The notes: a model not told the origin generated them from the sequence alone. Positions 52,693 through 62,848 are shown, numbered from the stretch's first letter. The stretch is DNA of 64,000 bases from Bacteroidota bacterium (GCA_016194985.1 JACQAK010000007.1:1-64000), one strand, 5' to 3'. Made by a program: numbers and translations.

Positions 52693-54786
52693 ATGCAAAA
52701 AATCATTATTACTCTTTTTACTTTGTGTTTAGCAACAAAAGTTACTAATGCTCAAACTCACCGATGTGCTTCTACTGAAGCTTCTGAAATTCATTTCAAA
52801 AAACATCCCGAACTAAAAAAGGCGTTTGATGACTATCAGGCAAGTTTTAATGCTCAATTAAACAGTAGCAATACCCACTCTGCATCAAAGCTTTTAACAA
52901 GTACCAATTATACCATTCCTATGGTGTTTCACATTCTACACTTAAATGGTGTTGAAAATATTTCTGATGCGCAAGTTATGGATGCCGTTAAAGTATTAAA
53001 TGTTGATTTTGCCAAACGTAATGCCGATACAAGTAATACTCTCCCTGTATTTAAATCCATTGCCGATTCAGTATCCATCAGATTTGCGTTAGCGGCCAAG
53101 GACCCTAACGGGAATTGCACCAATGGAATTGTTCGTTACTTTAATTCGGATGCCAACTGGAATGATGCTTCCAGTACACTATATGCACAAGGCTGGGATC
53201 CTACTAAATACTTAAATATTTATGTAGTAAAAACAATCACTATGAGTAGTGGTTTCAGTGCTGCTGGTTACACTTATCTTCCGGGTTCATGGTCTTATGG
53301 TGCTCCTCAGGATGCAATTGTATTATTGCATGACTATACAGGTACAATAGGAACTTCCTCAGCCTTTCATTCTCATGTACTAACACATGAAGTAGGACAT
53401 TGGTTCAACTTATTACATGTATTCGGTTGGAATTCCTGTGCCGTAGATTGTAATAATGATGATTTTGTGAACGATACTCCAACTACTCCGGGTTATTTAA
53501 GCTGTCCTTCTACTTACGATATTTGTACCCCGGGTATACCGGAAAATTATCAGAATTTTATGGATTATTCTTACTGCGAAACGATGTTTACCCAGGAGCA
53601 GGCACTGAGAATGGAGGCTGCTGCTCAATCCGGAATTGTAGGAAGAAGTAATTTATGGTCAGCCTCTAATTTAATGTCCACCGGCATTAGTCCAACTGTG
53701 GCTTGCCCTCCAACAGCATTATTCAAATCAAATACACAAATGGTATGTGCCGGACAAAACGTTTATTTTACAGATCAAAGTAATGTTGCTGTTCCTACAA
53801 ATTGGTCGTGGACTTTTGAAGGAGGAACTCCTAATGTATCCAGTGTTCAAAACCCTACCGTTACATACAGCAGTCCCGGAACCTATTCCGTACAATTGAT
53901 TGCAGGTAATTCAGCAGGTAATTCTATTCCTGAAACTAAAATCGGCTATATCACGGTATTATCCTCTCCGATAACAAGCAACTTAATAGAAAGCTTTGAG
54001 GGCTCCCCTATCCCAAACAGTACCTGGATCGTAAAAAATGTCTCTTTATACAATACCGATTGGCAACAAACAAATATGGCAGCTGCTTCCGGAAGTAAAA
54101 GTGCCTATGTGAGTGAAAATATTTCTCCTTCTTCTGTAGCCGAATTATTCTCTCCTATCTATAACTTCAGTGCTATGCCATCTGTTGCCCTAACCTATAA
54201 ATGGGCGGGTGCTGAAAGAAATACAACTACTACCAGCTCAACCGATCAATTTGGACTTTTCTACTCTACAAATTGTGGATTAACGTGGATACCACGACTT
54301 ATCAGAAATATAAAATCAGGTGCGGTAGGCGTTAACGGCGTTGTTAATGGAAATTACCATCCGAGTTCTTCCGAATTTTATCAGGAAAATGTAACACTGG
54401 CAGGTCTAACAGGAGCTACCAGTATTTTATTCAAATTCAAATTCAGCTCAGAAACCGGCACTTCCAATAATTTTTATCTGGATGATATTAATTTAACCAG
54501 TGTTACCGGGTTAAACGAAACATATCAAACACTGATTAATCTGTCTGCATATCCCAGCCCTGCTTCTGATAATGTAACTGTATCTTTTGAATTACTGGAA
54601 GATAAACATGTAGAGATTGTTTTATGTGATGTATTAGGAAGAACTGTTAAACATATTGCCAAACAACAGTTAAGTGCCGGAAATCAGGAACAATTTATTT
54701 CTGTTTCAGATTTAAGTAAAGGCATTTATTTTGTGAACGTAATCGTCAATGATATTTCTACAACTACCAAAATAATGGTAGACTAG
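52693..54786 (+). CDS. secreted M43 (pappalysin-type) zinc metalloprotease with PKD and T9SS tail
   Basis: I choose the ATG at 52693 (697 residues), which directly begins the signal peptide MQKIIITLFTLCLATKVTNA. The in-frame ATG at 52672 lies within a promoter-like box. The protease domain has the extended zinc motif HEVGHWFNLLH (first His about 232) and the Met-turn FMDYSYCETMFTQEQ, diagnostic of M43 metzincins. A PKD domain follows (PTNWSWTFEGGTPN), then a jelly-roll-like region (about 440-610) and a type A T9SS sorting domain (LSAYPSPASDNVTV ... KGIYFVNVIVND). It is predicted to be secreted or surface-bound and to digest proteins outside the cell. Confidence 0.92.
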   Translation: MQKIIITLFTLCLATKVTNAQTHRCASTEASEIHFKKHPELKKAFDDYQASFNAQLNSSNTHSASKLLTSTNYTIPMVFHILHLNGVENISDAQVMDAVKVLNVDFAKRNADTSNTLPVFKSIADSVSIRFALAAKDPNGNCTNGIVRYFNSDANWNDASSTLYAQGWDPTKYLNIYVVKTITMSSGFSAAGYTYLPGSWSYGAPQDAIVLLHDYTGTIGTSSAFHSHVLTHEVGHWFNLLHVFGWNSCAVDCNNDDFVNDTPTTPGYLSCPSTYDICTPGIPENYQNFMDYSYCETMFTQEQALRMEAAAQSGIVGRSNLWSASNLMSTGISPTVACPPTALFKSNTQMVCAGQNVYFTDQSNVAVPTNWSWTFEGGTPNVSSVQNPTVTYSSPGTYSVQLIAGNSAGNSIPETKIGYITVLSSPITSNLIESFEGSPIPNSTWIVKNVSLYNTDWQQTNMAAASGSKSAYVSENISPSSVAELFSPIYNFSAMPSVALTYKWAGAERNTTTTSSTDQFGLFYSTNCGLTWIPRLIRNIKSGAVGVNGVVNGNYHPSSSEFYQENVTLAGLTGATSILFKFKFSSETGTSNNFYLDDINLTSVTGLNETYQTLINLSAYPSPASDNVTVSFELLEDKHVEIVLCDVLGRTVKHIAKQQLSAGNQEQFISVSDLSKGIYFVNVIVNDISTTTKIMVD

Positions 54787-54803
54787 TTATAGGTCTGCAT
54801 TCA

Positions 54804-56537
54804 TTATGGTTGAAAGACCCTGATATAGAATATAAAACCATTTTTCCGATATAGCTCTTTAAGATAGGGACTATCACGTTTTACGACATCTTCATCATTT
54901 ACCTTTGCTACAAAACAAGCAGGTTTATCTGATTTAATGCTCTCCAGCCAATGAGTTCGGATCAATCCGTGCGAAATATCGACATTGATATTTCTGTTTT
55001 CGTATTCTTTCTGATGAAGTTTAATAAAATCTTTGAATGATTGATTGGTCTTTAAAGACGGGTCCAACTCTCCGTAAAACAACGTTGCATAGCTTTTAAA
55101 TCCAATGGTTTCCACTTCAAAATGATGTTTGGCACATTGCTTATAAAACTCAATAGCTGCGCGCTGGGAGTATTGCTCGATCTTAGGTGCCACTACCATA
55201 ATTAAGCTATATACAGCAAATAAAGATGCCAGGCACAACAAATAGATGTATTTAAAATTAGTCTTTCTGATTTTGAATAAACTAAAGTAGATCGCTCCCA
55301 GAAAAACTGCTCCAATTAACCATTCATAGCCACTCCAATAGACATCTGCCTTCAAATTTTCAACCGCAAACTGATCAGCGATGATATTGCTTGATATCAA
55401 CCACGGCTTAAACAAAGGCACAAGACCTATGATTATAAAAGCAAGTCCCAACAACGAACTAATTCCAATAAACAACCAATGAAACCAGGTTTTCCAATGA
55501 TATTGACCGGAAATTATTTTTTGAATAGCATAAGTTGCCAGATAAGTCAAAGGAAAATAACACAGGGAAGAGTAGTGAACAATTTTAGTTTGTACAATAG
55601 AAAATAAAATCAAGACTACCCAAAACAAGCTCATCATCCAACGCTTGGTATGTTTTTGAAAAGGGGTATCACTTGTAGATCGTTTATGAGCTAGTATTAA
55701 AAATAAAGATGAGGGAAAACAGCCTATAAGCAGAACCACAAAGTGATAAATAAACGGCCCTCCATGATCACTGTCTTCTGTATTAAATAACCTGATCTGA
55801 TAGTCAATAAACTCCCTAATCACCTGTCCGTGACCTTTCATCAGCTCAATGGCAAACCAACTCAGTCCGGTAATTAAAAAGGATATGAAGAACACCGCCA
55901 TGAATTTAAAAGAAGATATTTTTTTCAGTTTACCCAACACAAAAAATACGGTTACTGTTAACCCCACTAATATCAATGCGGCCGGACCTTTGGTTAATAA
56001 TGCCAATCCCAAAAAGAAACCTGAAATAATAGCTGTTTTATATCCGAATTTGCCTACCGGATTATTGGTATGCTGTATCAGATAATACACCGACACATAA
56101 ATAAACAAATTAAACCATGGGTCGATGATGCCGCTTTTAAAAAACAAATGTGGCAACAAGGTAGACGCATATACAAACACCCAAATCAATCCGAATCGTT
56201 TATCGTTTAACTCTTTTCCTGTTTTATATAATACCATTAAGGTAATAACGCCACATAAAGCATTAGGAAAACGTGCCGCAAACTCATTCACGCCAAACAC
56301 ATTCATGCTTATGGCCTGTAACCAGATAAACAAAGGTGGCTTTTCCCAAAAAGGATGAAAGTATAACTGCACATCAGAGTAATTGTTGGAAGCCAGCATT
56401 TCTCTGGCACATTCGGCAAAATTGATTTCATCCCAATCAAATAAAGGCATATTCCCTATAAAAGGGATGTATAGTAAGCAGGCCGTTATAAAAATAAAGG
56501 TGTATGCTTTAAAATCGGTATTTAATAATTTAAACAC
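54804..56537 (-). CDS. GT39/ArnT-like membrane glycosyltransferase
   Basis: This 577-residue protein has about 11-12 membrane helices and a C-terminal periplasmic domain. The first periplasmic loop carries the catalytic acidic motif of GT-C enzymes (MPLFDWDEINFAECAREML), followed by FHPFWEKPPLFIWLQ, as in ArnT and related PMT-type transferases. These move a sugar from a polyprenyl phosphate carrier to lipid A or another cell-surface acceptor. It overlaps the PAP2 phosphatase gene by eight bases, which suggests joint action on lipid A or polyprenyl-linked sugars. Confidence 0.88.
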   Translation of the reverse strand: MFKLLNTDFKAYTFIFITACLLYIPFIGNMPLFDWDEINFAECAREMLASNNYSDVQLYFHPFWEKPPLFIWLQAISMNVFGVNEFAARFPNALCGVITLMVLYKTGKELNDKRFGLIWVFVYASTLLPHLFFKSGIIDPWFNLFIYVSVYYLIQHTNNPVGKFGYKTAIISGFFLGLALLTKGPAALILVGLTVTVFFVLGKLKKISSFKFMAVFFISFLITGLSWFAIELMKGHGQVIREFIDYQIRLFNTEDSDHGGPFIYHFVVLLIGCFPSSLFLILAHKRSTSDTPFQKHTKRWMMSLFWVVLILFSIVQTKIVHYSSLCYFPLTYLATYAIQKIISGQYHWKTWFHWLFIGISSLLGLAFIIIGLVPLFKPWLISSNIIADQFAVENLKADVYWSGYEWLIGAVFLGAIYFSLFKIRKTNFKYIYLLCLASLFAVYSLIMVVAPKIEQYSQRAAIEFYKQCAKHHFEVETIGFKSYATLFYGELDPSLKTNQSFKDFIKLHQKEYENRNINVDISHGLIRTHWLESIKSDKPACFVAKVNDEDVVKRDSPYLKELYRKNGFIFYIRVFQP

Positions 56538-57207
56538 GTATATTATTTTTTTGAGATAACAATTTCGGTAATGGTGAATTTAATTGCGCCCATTTTTTGG
56601 AATGGTAAAACAGGATATAAAATAATAAAGAGAAACTAACGCCTATAACAGATCCTACATATACATCAATGAGCCAATGTTGAGACAGATACACCCTGCT
56701 ATAGGCTGCCAATATTGCCAGTACAAAGCATCCTGTTTTTAAAACATGATTTTTACTCACAAACAACAGGCAAAAAAATAAGGCAAAAGCCGATAAGGCA
56801 TGGCCACTTGGGAAAGAATGAAAAGCAACTACATCTACGCCATCTACTAATTTAAGTTGTTCGCGTACAAAATACTGAAATACAAAATGTGGGCGGTAAA
56901 TTTCATAATATATCCAATGCTTCAAAACATAAGATACGATGCCTGCTCCTGCATAAGAAAGTAATATATATAATGAAACCCTTACATTTTTGAATAAAAA
57001 TAAAAAGGCGATCAATACTGCAAATATTCCATCTCCCAAATGCGTCGCATAAGCAAAAAACTGATCTATTGTTAAATTACCAACATAAGCATTCATTTCC
57101 CTATGGATTTGAACCTTACTTTCATGTATTAATATATTACCAATAAAGCATAGTAACCCTATATAAATAAGAAGGTAAATACCATTATGTTTTAAGAAGG
57201 CTTTCAC
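56530..57207 (-). CDS. PAP2-family membrane phosphatase
   Basis: This 225-residue protein has about six helices and the PAP2 motifs: a KHWIYYEIYRPH-type first motif, SFPSGHALSAFALF and SRVYLSQHWLIDVYVGS. Its helical layout matches phosphatases of polyprenyl diphosphate or lipid A (UppP-like/LpxE-like). It is coupled on both sides: one base overlaps the unknown exported gene upstream and eight overlap the ArnT-like gene downstream. Confidence 0.88.
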   Translation of the reverse strand: MKAFLKHNGIYLLIYIGLLCFIGNILIHESKVQIHREMNAYVGNLTIDQFFAYATHLGDGIFAVLIAFLFLFKNVRVSLYILLSYAGAGIVSYVLKHWIYYEIYRPHFVFQYFVREQLKLVDGVDVVAFHSFPSGHALSAFALFFCLLFVSKNHVLKTGCFVLAILAAYSRVYLSQHWLIDVYVGSVIGVSFSLLFYILFYHSKKWAQLNSPLPKLLSQKNNIRV

Positions 57208-57881
57208 TAATTGCTTTTAACGGTTGGAGTGGTTTCTTTTTTTATTTCGGGTTGTATGGGAGGAGTCACTTTTATATCTTTTTTAAATGGCTTATCCTGT
57301 GCCACTATATCGCACGATGTTTTTATAGCTTGTTTTACCACTTTCATCACACAGTCGGAAGGCTGCACATATATCTGTTTCACAGTACTGTCAGGCATGG
57401 TAAACGACATATCTGTGGCAAAGCTCTTAGGACCTTCAAACAAAAACGGGTCTTTAAAATAATCTTCTAAATGTATATCTTTAATATGAATCTTTTTCTT
57501 CAAAACCACGGTATATAATTCAAAAACCGCATCCACTATTTTAATGGAAATCAGATTTTGCTTACTATCATACCCTATTTTTACGTGTCCCAATACCTGG
57601 GATTTGTAGCTAAAAGGCCCAACTTCTACCTTGGCGTCACAGGTAAAATCGCTGCTATCCGGCTTAAAACTGATCTTTGGATTAACAACCTTCCATTTAT
57701 AATGCCCGTCAATGATCCCCAGCACTTCATACTGACTTTTCCCGTTAATCTCCCCTACTGCCGTAAACACTTTATTGACTGCTCTTTCGCTCAATACAAA
57801 GGCAAAATCATTTGGATTCTGACCTACTAAAGCGGAGGAAAAATGAATTAAAAAAAGAATAATAAGTTTCTTAAATTGCAT
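57207..57881 (-). CDS. exported protein of unknown function
   Basis: The start is placed at the ATG at 57881 (224 residues, signal peptide MQFKKLIILFLIHFSSALVGQ); the frame continues to 57950 but without a sensible N-terminus. The mature part is rich in beta strands (YEVLGIIDGHYKWKVVNPKISF, DFTCDAKVEVGPFSYKSQVLGHVKIGY), with two further Cys and a Pro/Lys/Glu-rich tail (PPIQPEIKKETTPTVKS). I do not recognise a family. Its overlap with the PAP2 gene suggests a role with the envelope-modification pair. Confidence 0.65.
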   Translation of the reverse strand: MQFKKLIILFLIHFSSALVGQNPNDFAFVLSERAVNKVFTAVGEINGKSQYEVLGIIDGHYKWKVVNPKISFKPDSSDFTCDAKVEVGPFSYKSQVLGHVKIGYDSKQNLISIKIVDAVFELYTVVLKKKIHIKDIHLEDYFKDPFLFEGPKSFATDMSFTMPDSTVKQIYVQPSDCVMKVVKQAIKTSCDIVAQDKPFKKDIKVTPPIQPEIKKETTPTVKSN

Positions 57882-57978
57882 GCTATAAATATATAATTTT
57901 GCTGCGCTTACACATTGATAAAAATAAAAACTAAATAATTTAAAAAACATTCATTTTTCTTTTTTTAACTAACATATT

Positions 57979-59253
57979 ATGATCATAAAAGCCAATAATC
58001 CCACATTGAAATCATGGATAGACGTTGATGTCAATTCTGATTTCCCTATTCAAAATTTACCTTTTGGAGTTTATTCGGATACTCATACTAAACACCATGC
58101 TTGTTCCGCCATTGGAAGCTATGCCATTGATTTGTATGAACTGGCGAATCATGGTTTTTTAAGTAATCTGAACATTCCCACAGAAGTATTTAATAATGCC
58201 TATTTAAACGATTTTATTGAATTAGGTAAAGAAACCACCCGTGCCTTAAGAGACCGCTTATCTGATTTATTAGACAGCAACAATAAAGAGTTGCAGGATA
58301 ATAAAGCAGTATTTAATAAAATTTTCAAACCACAATCCGGTATTAATTTATTATTACCGGTTAAAGTGGGCGATTATACTGACTTTTACAGTAGTATTGA
58401 TCATGCTACCAATATTGGTACGATGATAAGAGACCCCAAAAATGCATTGATGCCTAACTGGAAGTACATTCCTGTGGGATATCACGGACGTGCTAGCAGT
58501 ATTACTGTGAGCGGCACGCCATTACACCGCCCTAAAGGGCAAATGAAACCGGCTGATGCAGAAGTGCCGACATTTGGCCCATGTAAGTTATTGGATTTTG
58601 AATTAGAAACAGCTTATATCATTGGAAAATCCACCAAATTAGGGGAAAGCGTGAGCACTGAAAAAGCCGATGATTATATTTTTGGAATGGTGTTATTTAA
58701 TGACTGGAGCGCACGTGATATCCAAACATGGGAGTATGTGCCATTAGGACCATTTTTATCTAAAAACTTTGCATCCACCATTTCACCATGGATAGTAACA
58801 TTAGATGCCTTGGAACCATACAGAACCAGAGGCTATGAGCAGGAACCCAAAGTGTTCCCATACCTGGAGTACACCGGAGATAAAAATGTGGACATAAAAT
58901 TAGAAGTTGCCATACAACCAGAAAATAGTACTGAAACTGTAATTTGTAACTCCAACTACAAATACATGTACTGGACTATGGAACAACAATTAGCACATCA
59001 TACCGTAAACGGTTGTAACGTCAATGTAGGCGATATGATGGGAAGCGGCACGATCAGTGGTCCTCAACCGCATGAGTATGGCAGCATGATGGAACTAAGC
59101 TGGAAAGGCACCAAACCATTAACATTAAATGACGGTAGCGAGCGTAAATTCATCAATGATAATGATACCGTGATCATGAGAGGCTACTGCCAAAACGATA
59201 AAGTGCGCATTGGTTTTGGAGAATGTAAAGCCAAGGTATTGCCTGCTAACTAA
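57979..59253 (+). CDS. fahA: fumarylacetoacetase
   Basis: This 424-residue enzyme hydrolyses fumarylacetoacetate to fumarate and acetoacetate, the last step of tyrosine/homogentisate breakdown. The N-terminal SH3-like part includes LPFGVYSD. The active-site region has VGDYTDFYSSIDHATNIGTM (metal Asp, catalytic His), PVGYHGRASSI, FELETAYIIG, MVLFNDWSARDIQTWEYVPLGPFLSKNF and GDMMGSGTISGPQPHEYGSM. All motifs and the length are complete. Other genes of the pathway (hmgA, hpd) are not in the window. Confidence 0.96.
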   Translation: MIIKANNPTLKSWIDVDVNSDFPIQNLPFGVYSDTHTKHHACSAIGSYAIDLYELANHGFLSNLNIPTEVFNNAYLNDFIELGKETTRALRDRLSDLLDSNNKELQDNKAVFNKIFKPQSGINLLLPVKVGDYTDFYSSIDHATNIGTMIRDPKNALMPNWKYIPVGYHGRASSITVSGTPLHRPKGQMKPADAEVPTFGPCKLLDFELETAYIIGKSTKLGESVSTEKADDYIFGMVLFNDWSARDIQTWEYVPLGPFLSKNFASTISPWIVTLDALEPYRTRGYEQEPKVFPYLEYTGDKNVDIKLEVAIQPENSTETVICNSNYKYMYWTMEQQLAHHTVNGCNVNVGDMMGSGTISGPQPHEYGSMMELSWKGTKPLTLNDGSERKFINDNDTVIMRGYCQNDKVRIGFGECKAKVLPAN

Positions 59254-59350
59254 AATTCCTGTGATATTTTCATTGCTTTTTTCATTTTAAAAGCATTGTT
59301 GTAGAAAAATATAGCTTATTTTCATCATTTTGTAAAGTTTTTTGGCATAT

Positions 59351-59394
59351 CCCGCCGGCTGGTGTGCCGACCCATCTTTCGGCGGAAACGCCCT
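59351..59394 (+). repeat. degenerate family 1 repeat remnant
   Basis: CCCGCCGGCTGG at 59351-59362 is identical to the insert of copy A (10871-10882), and GCCGACCC ... CGGCGGAAACGCCC resembles the tail (hairpin II plus ACGCCC) of copies A-C. The head and hairpin I are missing. It sits in the 222-base gap before the GloVer-repeat gene. Confidence 0.5.
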
Positions 59395-59445
59395 GATTAA
59401 AAAGTAAACCTAAATTAGTCTAATGCAAGTGGATTTAAAATAATT

Positions 59446-59457
59446 ATTATCTTAGAT
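59446..59457 (+). promoter_or_regulatory. promoter-like TATCTTAG box before the GloVer-repeat gene
   Basis: Identical over 12 bases to the box upstream of the M43 protease gene, and placed 18 bases before the ATG at 59476. I see no TTG at the matching -33 distance, so regulation through another site is possible. Confidence 0.42.
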
Positions 59458-59475
59458 AATTAAATTAAATAAACT

Positions 59476-62400
59476 ATGAAATACATTTACATTTTAGCGA
59501 GCCTCCTTTATTTTCACTTTCTTACATTTTCTCAATCTCCTAACATTTACGGAGTTACCTCCAAAGGTGGTAAATATGATGCCGGCGTTATTTACAAAAC
59601 GGATGCCTCCGGCAATAATTACCAAAAGATCAAGGATCTGGAAGCACATCCTTTTAATTTGAGCAATAATCTTTGTAAAGCTACTAATGGCAATTATTAT
59701 GGCATCGGCAGACAAAGTGATCTGGCCTATATTTATAAATATGATCCGGTTACCTTAGAAACCACTATTATTCAGGATCTAAGCACCGCAATAGGTTATA
59801 CCAGCGCAAATAAACCTTATGACCTAACAGCAGCCGGTAATGGCAAACTATATGGCACTTTATATGATTTAAATGGCTACGGAGGTATTATTGAATTTGA
59901 TCCCGCAACCAATATCACATCTGTTAAATATACTTTTACAGGTGGCTCCAACGGGCAATATCCTTATTGCTCATTGTATCCTGCCAGCAACAATAAACTA
60001 TACGGTTCTACCGAAGGTGGCGGTTCTGCTGGAAACGGTATATTCTTTGAATATGATTATACCACGAATACGTTTACCAAAAAAGATGATATGAGCGGCT
60101 CCGGACATATCAGCTTCGAATTAAAAGAATCTAATGGGGTTTTGTATGCGTTAAGTGGTTCTTTTTCGTCAGGAAGTAATGTTGCTACTGTAAATGCTAT
60201 TTATGAATATAACCTCACATCAGGCCTGTCCATTACAAATAGCTTTATGATGATGGGAACTTCTTTTGCTTCGTTTACTACTAATAGTACCGGTTTAGAA
60301 TTAGACCCTAATGGCAATTTATATTGTTCGGGAGGAAATAATAGTATATTAAGTTTTTATGAATACAATCCATCCACTATAAGATGCTACGAAGTATACA
60401 CTTCAGCTTCTATGGGGTTACATTTAACAGGAAATTTAAAAAGCATAAACAGTAAATTATATTGCGCAGGCTACACTTTATGTGTCGTTCAACCAGCAGA
60501 CTCTACATGTTATGATTTTAAAATGTATGAATTTGATGCTTCAACGTATTCATTTACTTCAAAAGCAACAATTAGCGGTATTGATAACACGTTATACACC
60601 AGTTATACAAACTATAATACATCTTTTACCGGTTCTTCCGGCGGGCAAATCATGGCCGTTATTAATAATGCGGTAATAGAATACAATACATCTTCAGATG
60701 TTATTTCAAAAAAATCACAATTAGGGCGCGTATATGGGGCATTTCCAAATGGTAAGCCATTGCTAAAAAACGATCATATCTATTGTTACACTCAAACTTT
60801 TGCCAATACTAAACAGGATTTTGGGCCAATGTTTAATTTTGATGTGAACACGTCTCTTATCACCCAACCTGTTCCCAGCTCCTATAGCAGTGGAGGAAAT
60901 TTCATTGACTTATCACCTACACATTTCATGGCATCTTTTGGACTGGGAAAAACAGCAATCGCCTCTTATAATATGAATACCACCAATGGAACTTACTCGG
61001 TAATTTCTCAGGGGAATAGCGGAGTTAGCCCGAGTGGTTATTTTACACAAGGTGCAGATGGTTTTATTTATGGCAGTGGAGAATATAACATGAACGGCAG
61101 TAGTGGCACCGCTATTTACGCCATTGATCAGGCATCAAACGATGAATACCTGATTAATGTATTTACAAATGTTTTACAAGGCACAAACAACAGAGGCATT
61201 GTGCAAGCCAGTAATGGTAAAATTTATGGCGTATCTTATGATGGTGGTGTATTTTCTAAGGGTGTTTTATATTCTTTGGATTTATACAACTATAACGTTA
61301 CCAAATTAATTGATTTTAATGGGGTAAACAGAGGTGCTTACCCGGATGGACAACTAATTCAGGCGGCTAATGGCAAGCTATACGGAACAACTTCCTCTGG
61401 TGGCACATATAATAAAGGGGTTTTATTTGCTTTTGATATTACTACCAATCTTATTCAAAAATTAGTGGATTTTGATGGTACAAATAAAGGGCAAACACCG
61501 AACGGTTATCTCCAATTATTACCTAACAACATTATTATGGGTATGACCAAAGAAGGGGGTGTGAATGGCAAAGGCGTGTTATACACCTATAATTATGCCA
61601 CTAATACATTCAGTAAAAAATTAGACTTTGATGGTACGAATGGAGCAGCTCCCTATAAATGCGGTTTTACTTTTGATTGCTCGATGGAACCTATTCCAAG
61701 TGCGGGACCAGACAAGAGTGTTTGTAACAATGCACAATTAGCATTAGGCGATCCTAATAACTCAACACTATATTCTTATATATGGAATCCGGTCACAAAC
61801 TTAACCAATCCTACCTCTCCTACCCCTATTTTAACCGTAAGCAGCCCTACAGCCATGTATGTAATGACAGCTGCCTGTGATCAGAGCAATGTTATTGATA
61901 CAGTGTATATTAATTCAATTGCGCCGCTTACACCAAGTATTTGTGTGGTAAGTGTTGATTCGGCATCGTTATTTAATTATATCTATTGGGATAAAACACC
62001 TTATACCAATGTGGATTCATTTATTGTTTATCGTGAAGTACTTTCAGGATATTACTTACGCATTGGCGGGCAAAAATATGGAGCCTTAAGTCAGTTTAAG
62101 GATTCAATACAAGCTATTGGACCTGCTAACGGAAATCCAAATGTGGGAACATACCGTTACAAAATTCAAATTAAAGACAGTTGTGGTAATTTAAGTGCAT
62201 TAAGTGCTTATCACAACAGCATCTATTTTGTTGACAATTCAGGAACATTTACGTGGAATACGTATAATGTTCAAGGACAAAGCCTCACCCCTGTTACTCA
62301 GTTTGATTTAATGCGGGATGACATCAGCGATGGTACCTGGCATGTTGTTGGAACTGTAGCAGGAACCCAGAATGTATTGAATGATCCGGCTTATTCCACG

Positions 62401-62781
62401 TATCAAAATACAGCCAGATGGCGCGTAGAAGCCTTAGGTTTCAATTGTACTCCTCTTGCCAAAACGGCCGCAGTTCAGGCACAGGTTAACAAATCCAAAT
62501 CAAATGTAAAAAACAACTTTGTTATTACAGGAGTTTCCGGTACTGAACTAAATACATCCACGCATGTTACCCCTAATCCGGCTAAAGATATTGTAACCAT
62601 TCAATCGGCAGCTGAAATTAAAAAAATAGTTATCTATAATAACATGGGGCAAATCGTTATAGAACAAGCCAATAAAGATAAACAAGCAACAATTCAGATT
62701 TCTGAATTAAGTAGTGGTTTATATACAATAGTTATTGAAAGTGAAGCCGGCAAGGTGATGAAAAAAATAGTAAAAGAGTAA
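59476..62781 (+). CDS. T9SS type A secreted protein with GloVer-type tandem repeats
   Basis: This 1101-residue protein has a signal peptide (to FLTFSQ) and repeats of the choice-of-anchor 'GloVer' kind: a core GKLYGTTSSGGTYNKGVLFAFD followed by DFDGTNKGQTPNG, clearest at about residues 570-730 and more divergent before. The repeat probably builds a propeller. An Ig-like/fibronectin-like region follows (about 750-1010; VSPTAMY, SFIVYREVLSGYYLRIG). The last ~75 residues are a type A sorting domain (VTPNPAKDIVTIQS ... SSGLYTIVIESEAGKVMKKIVKE). It is predicted to be exported and anchored by T9SS; its ligand is unknown. Confidence 0.9.
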   Translation: MKYIYILASLLYFHFLTFSQSPNIYGVTSKGGKYDAGVIYKTDASGNNYQKIKDLEAHPFNLSNNLCKATNGNYYGIGRQSDLAYIYKYDPVTLETTIIQDLSTAIGYTSANKPYDLTAAGNGKLYGTLYDLNGYGGIIEFDPATNITSVKYTFTGGSNGQYPYCSLYPASNNKLYGSTEGGGSAGNGIFFEYDYTTNTFTKKDDMSGSGHISFELKESNGVLYALSGSFSSGSNVATVNAIYEYNLTSGLSITNSFMMMGTSFASFTTNSTGLELDPNGNLYCSGGNNSILSFYEYNPSTIRCYEVYTSASMGLHLTGNLKSINSKLYCAGYTLCVVQPADSTCYDFKMYEFDASTYSFTSKATISGIDNTLYTSYTNYNTSFTGSSGGQIMAVINNAVIEYNTSSDVISKKSQLGRVYGAFPNGKPLLKNDHIYCYTQTFANTKQDFGPMFNFDVNTSLITQPVPSSYSSGGNFIDLSPTHFMASFGLGKTAIASYNMNTTNGTYSVISQGNSGVSPSGYFTQGADGFIYGSGEYNMNGSSGTAIYAIDQASNDEYLINVFTNVLQGTNNRGIVQASNGKIYGVSYDGGVFSKGVLYSLDLYNYNVTKLIDFNGVNRGAYPDGQLIQAANGKLYGTTSSGGTYNKGVLFAFDITTNLIQKLVDFDGTNKGQTPNGYLQLLPNNIIMGMTKEGGVNGKGVLYTYNYATNTFSKKLDFDGTNGAAPYKCGFTFDCSMEPIPSAGPDKSVCNNAQLALGDPNNSTLYSYIWNPVTNLTNPTSPTPILTVSSPTAMYVMTAACDQSNVIDTVYINSIAPLTPSICVVSVDSASLFNYIYWDKTPYTNVDSFIVYREVLSGYYLRIGGQKYGALSQFKDSIQAIGPANGNPNVGTYRYKIQIKDSCGNLSALSAYHNSIYFVDNSGTFTWNTYNVQGQSLTPVTQFDLMRDDISDGTWHVVGTVAGTQNVLNDPAYSTYQNTARWRVEALGFNCTPLAKTAAVQAQVNKSKSNVKNNFVITGVSGTELNTSTHVTPNPAKDIVTIQSAAEIKKIVIYNNMGQIVIEQANKDKQATIQISELSSGLYTIVIESEAGKVMKKIVKE

Positions 62782-62793
62782 TCCTATATTTAA

Positions 62794-62825
62794 TTAAAAA
62801 GGCAGCTTGTTAGCTGCCTTTTTAA
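62794..62825. terminator. bidirectional intrinsic terminator
   Basis: AGGCAGC pairs perfectly with GCTGCCT around a 6-base loop, with AAAA before and TTTTT after. It lies between the convergent GloVer-repeat and GH44 genes. Confidence 0.92.
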
Positions 62826-62848
62826 TTTCACAATTTTATCATCATAAA

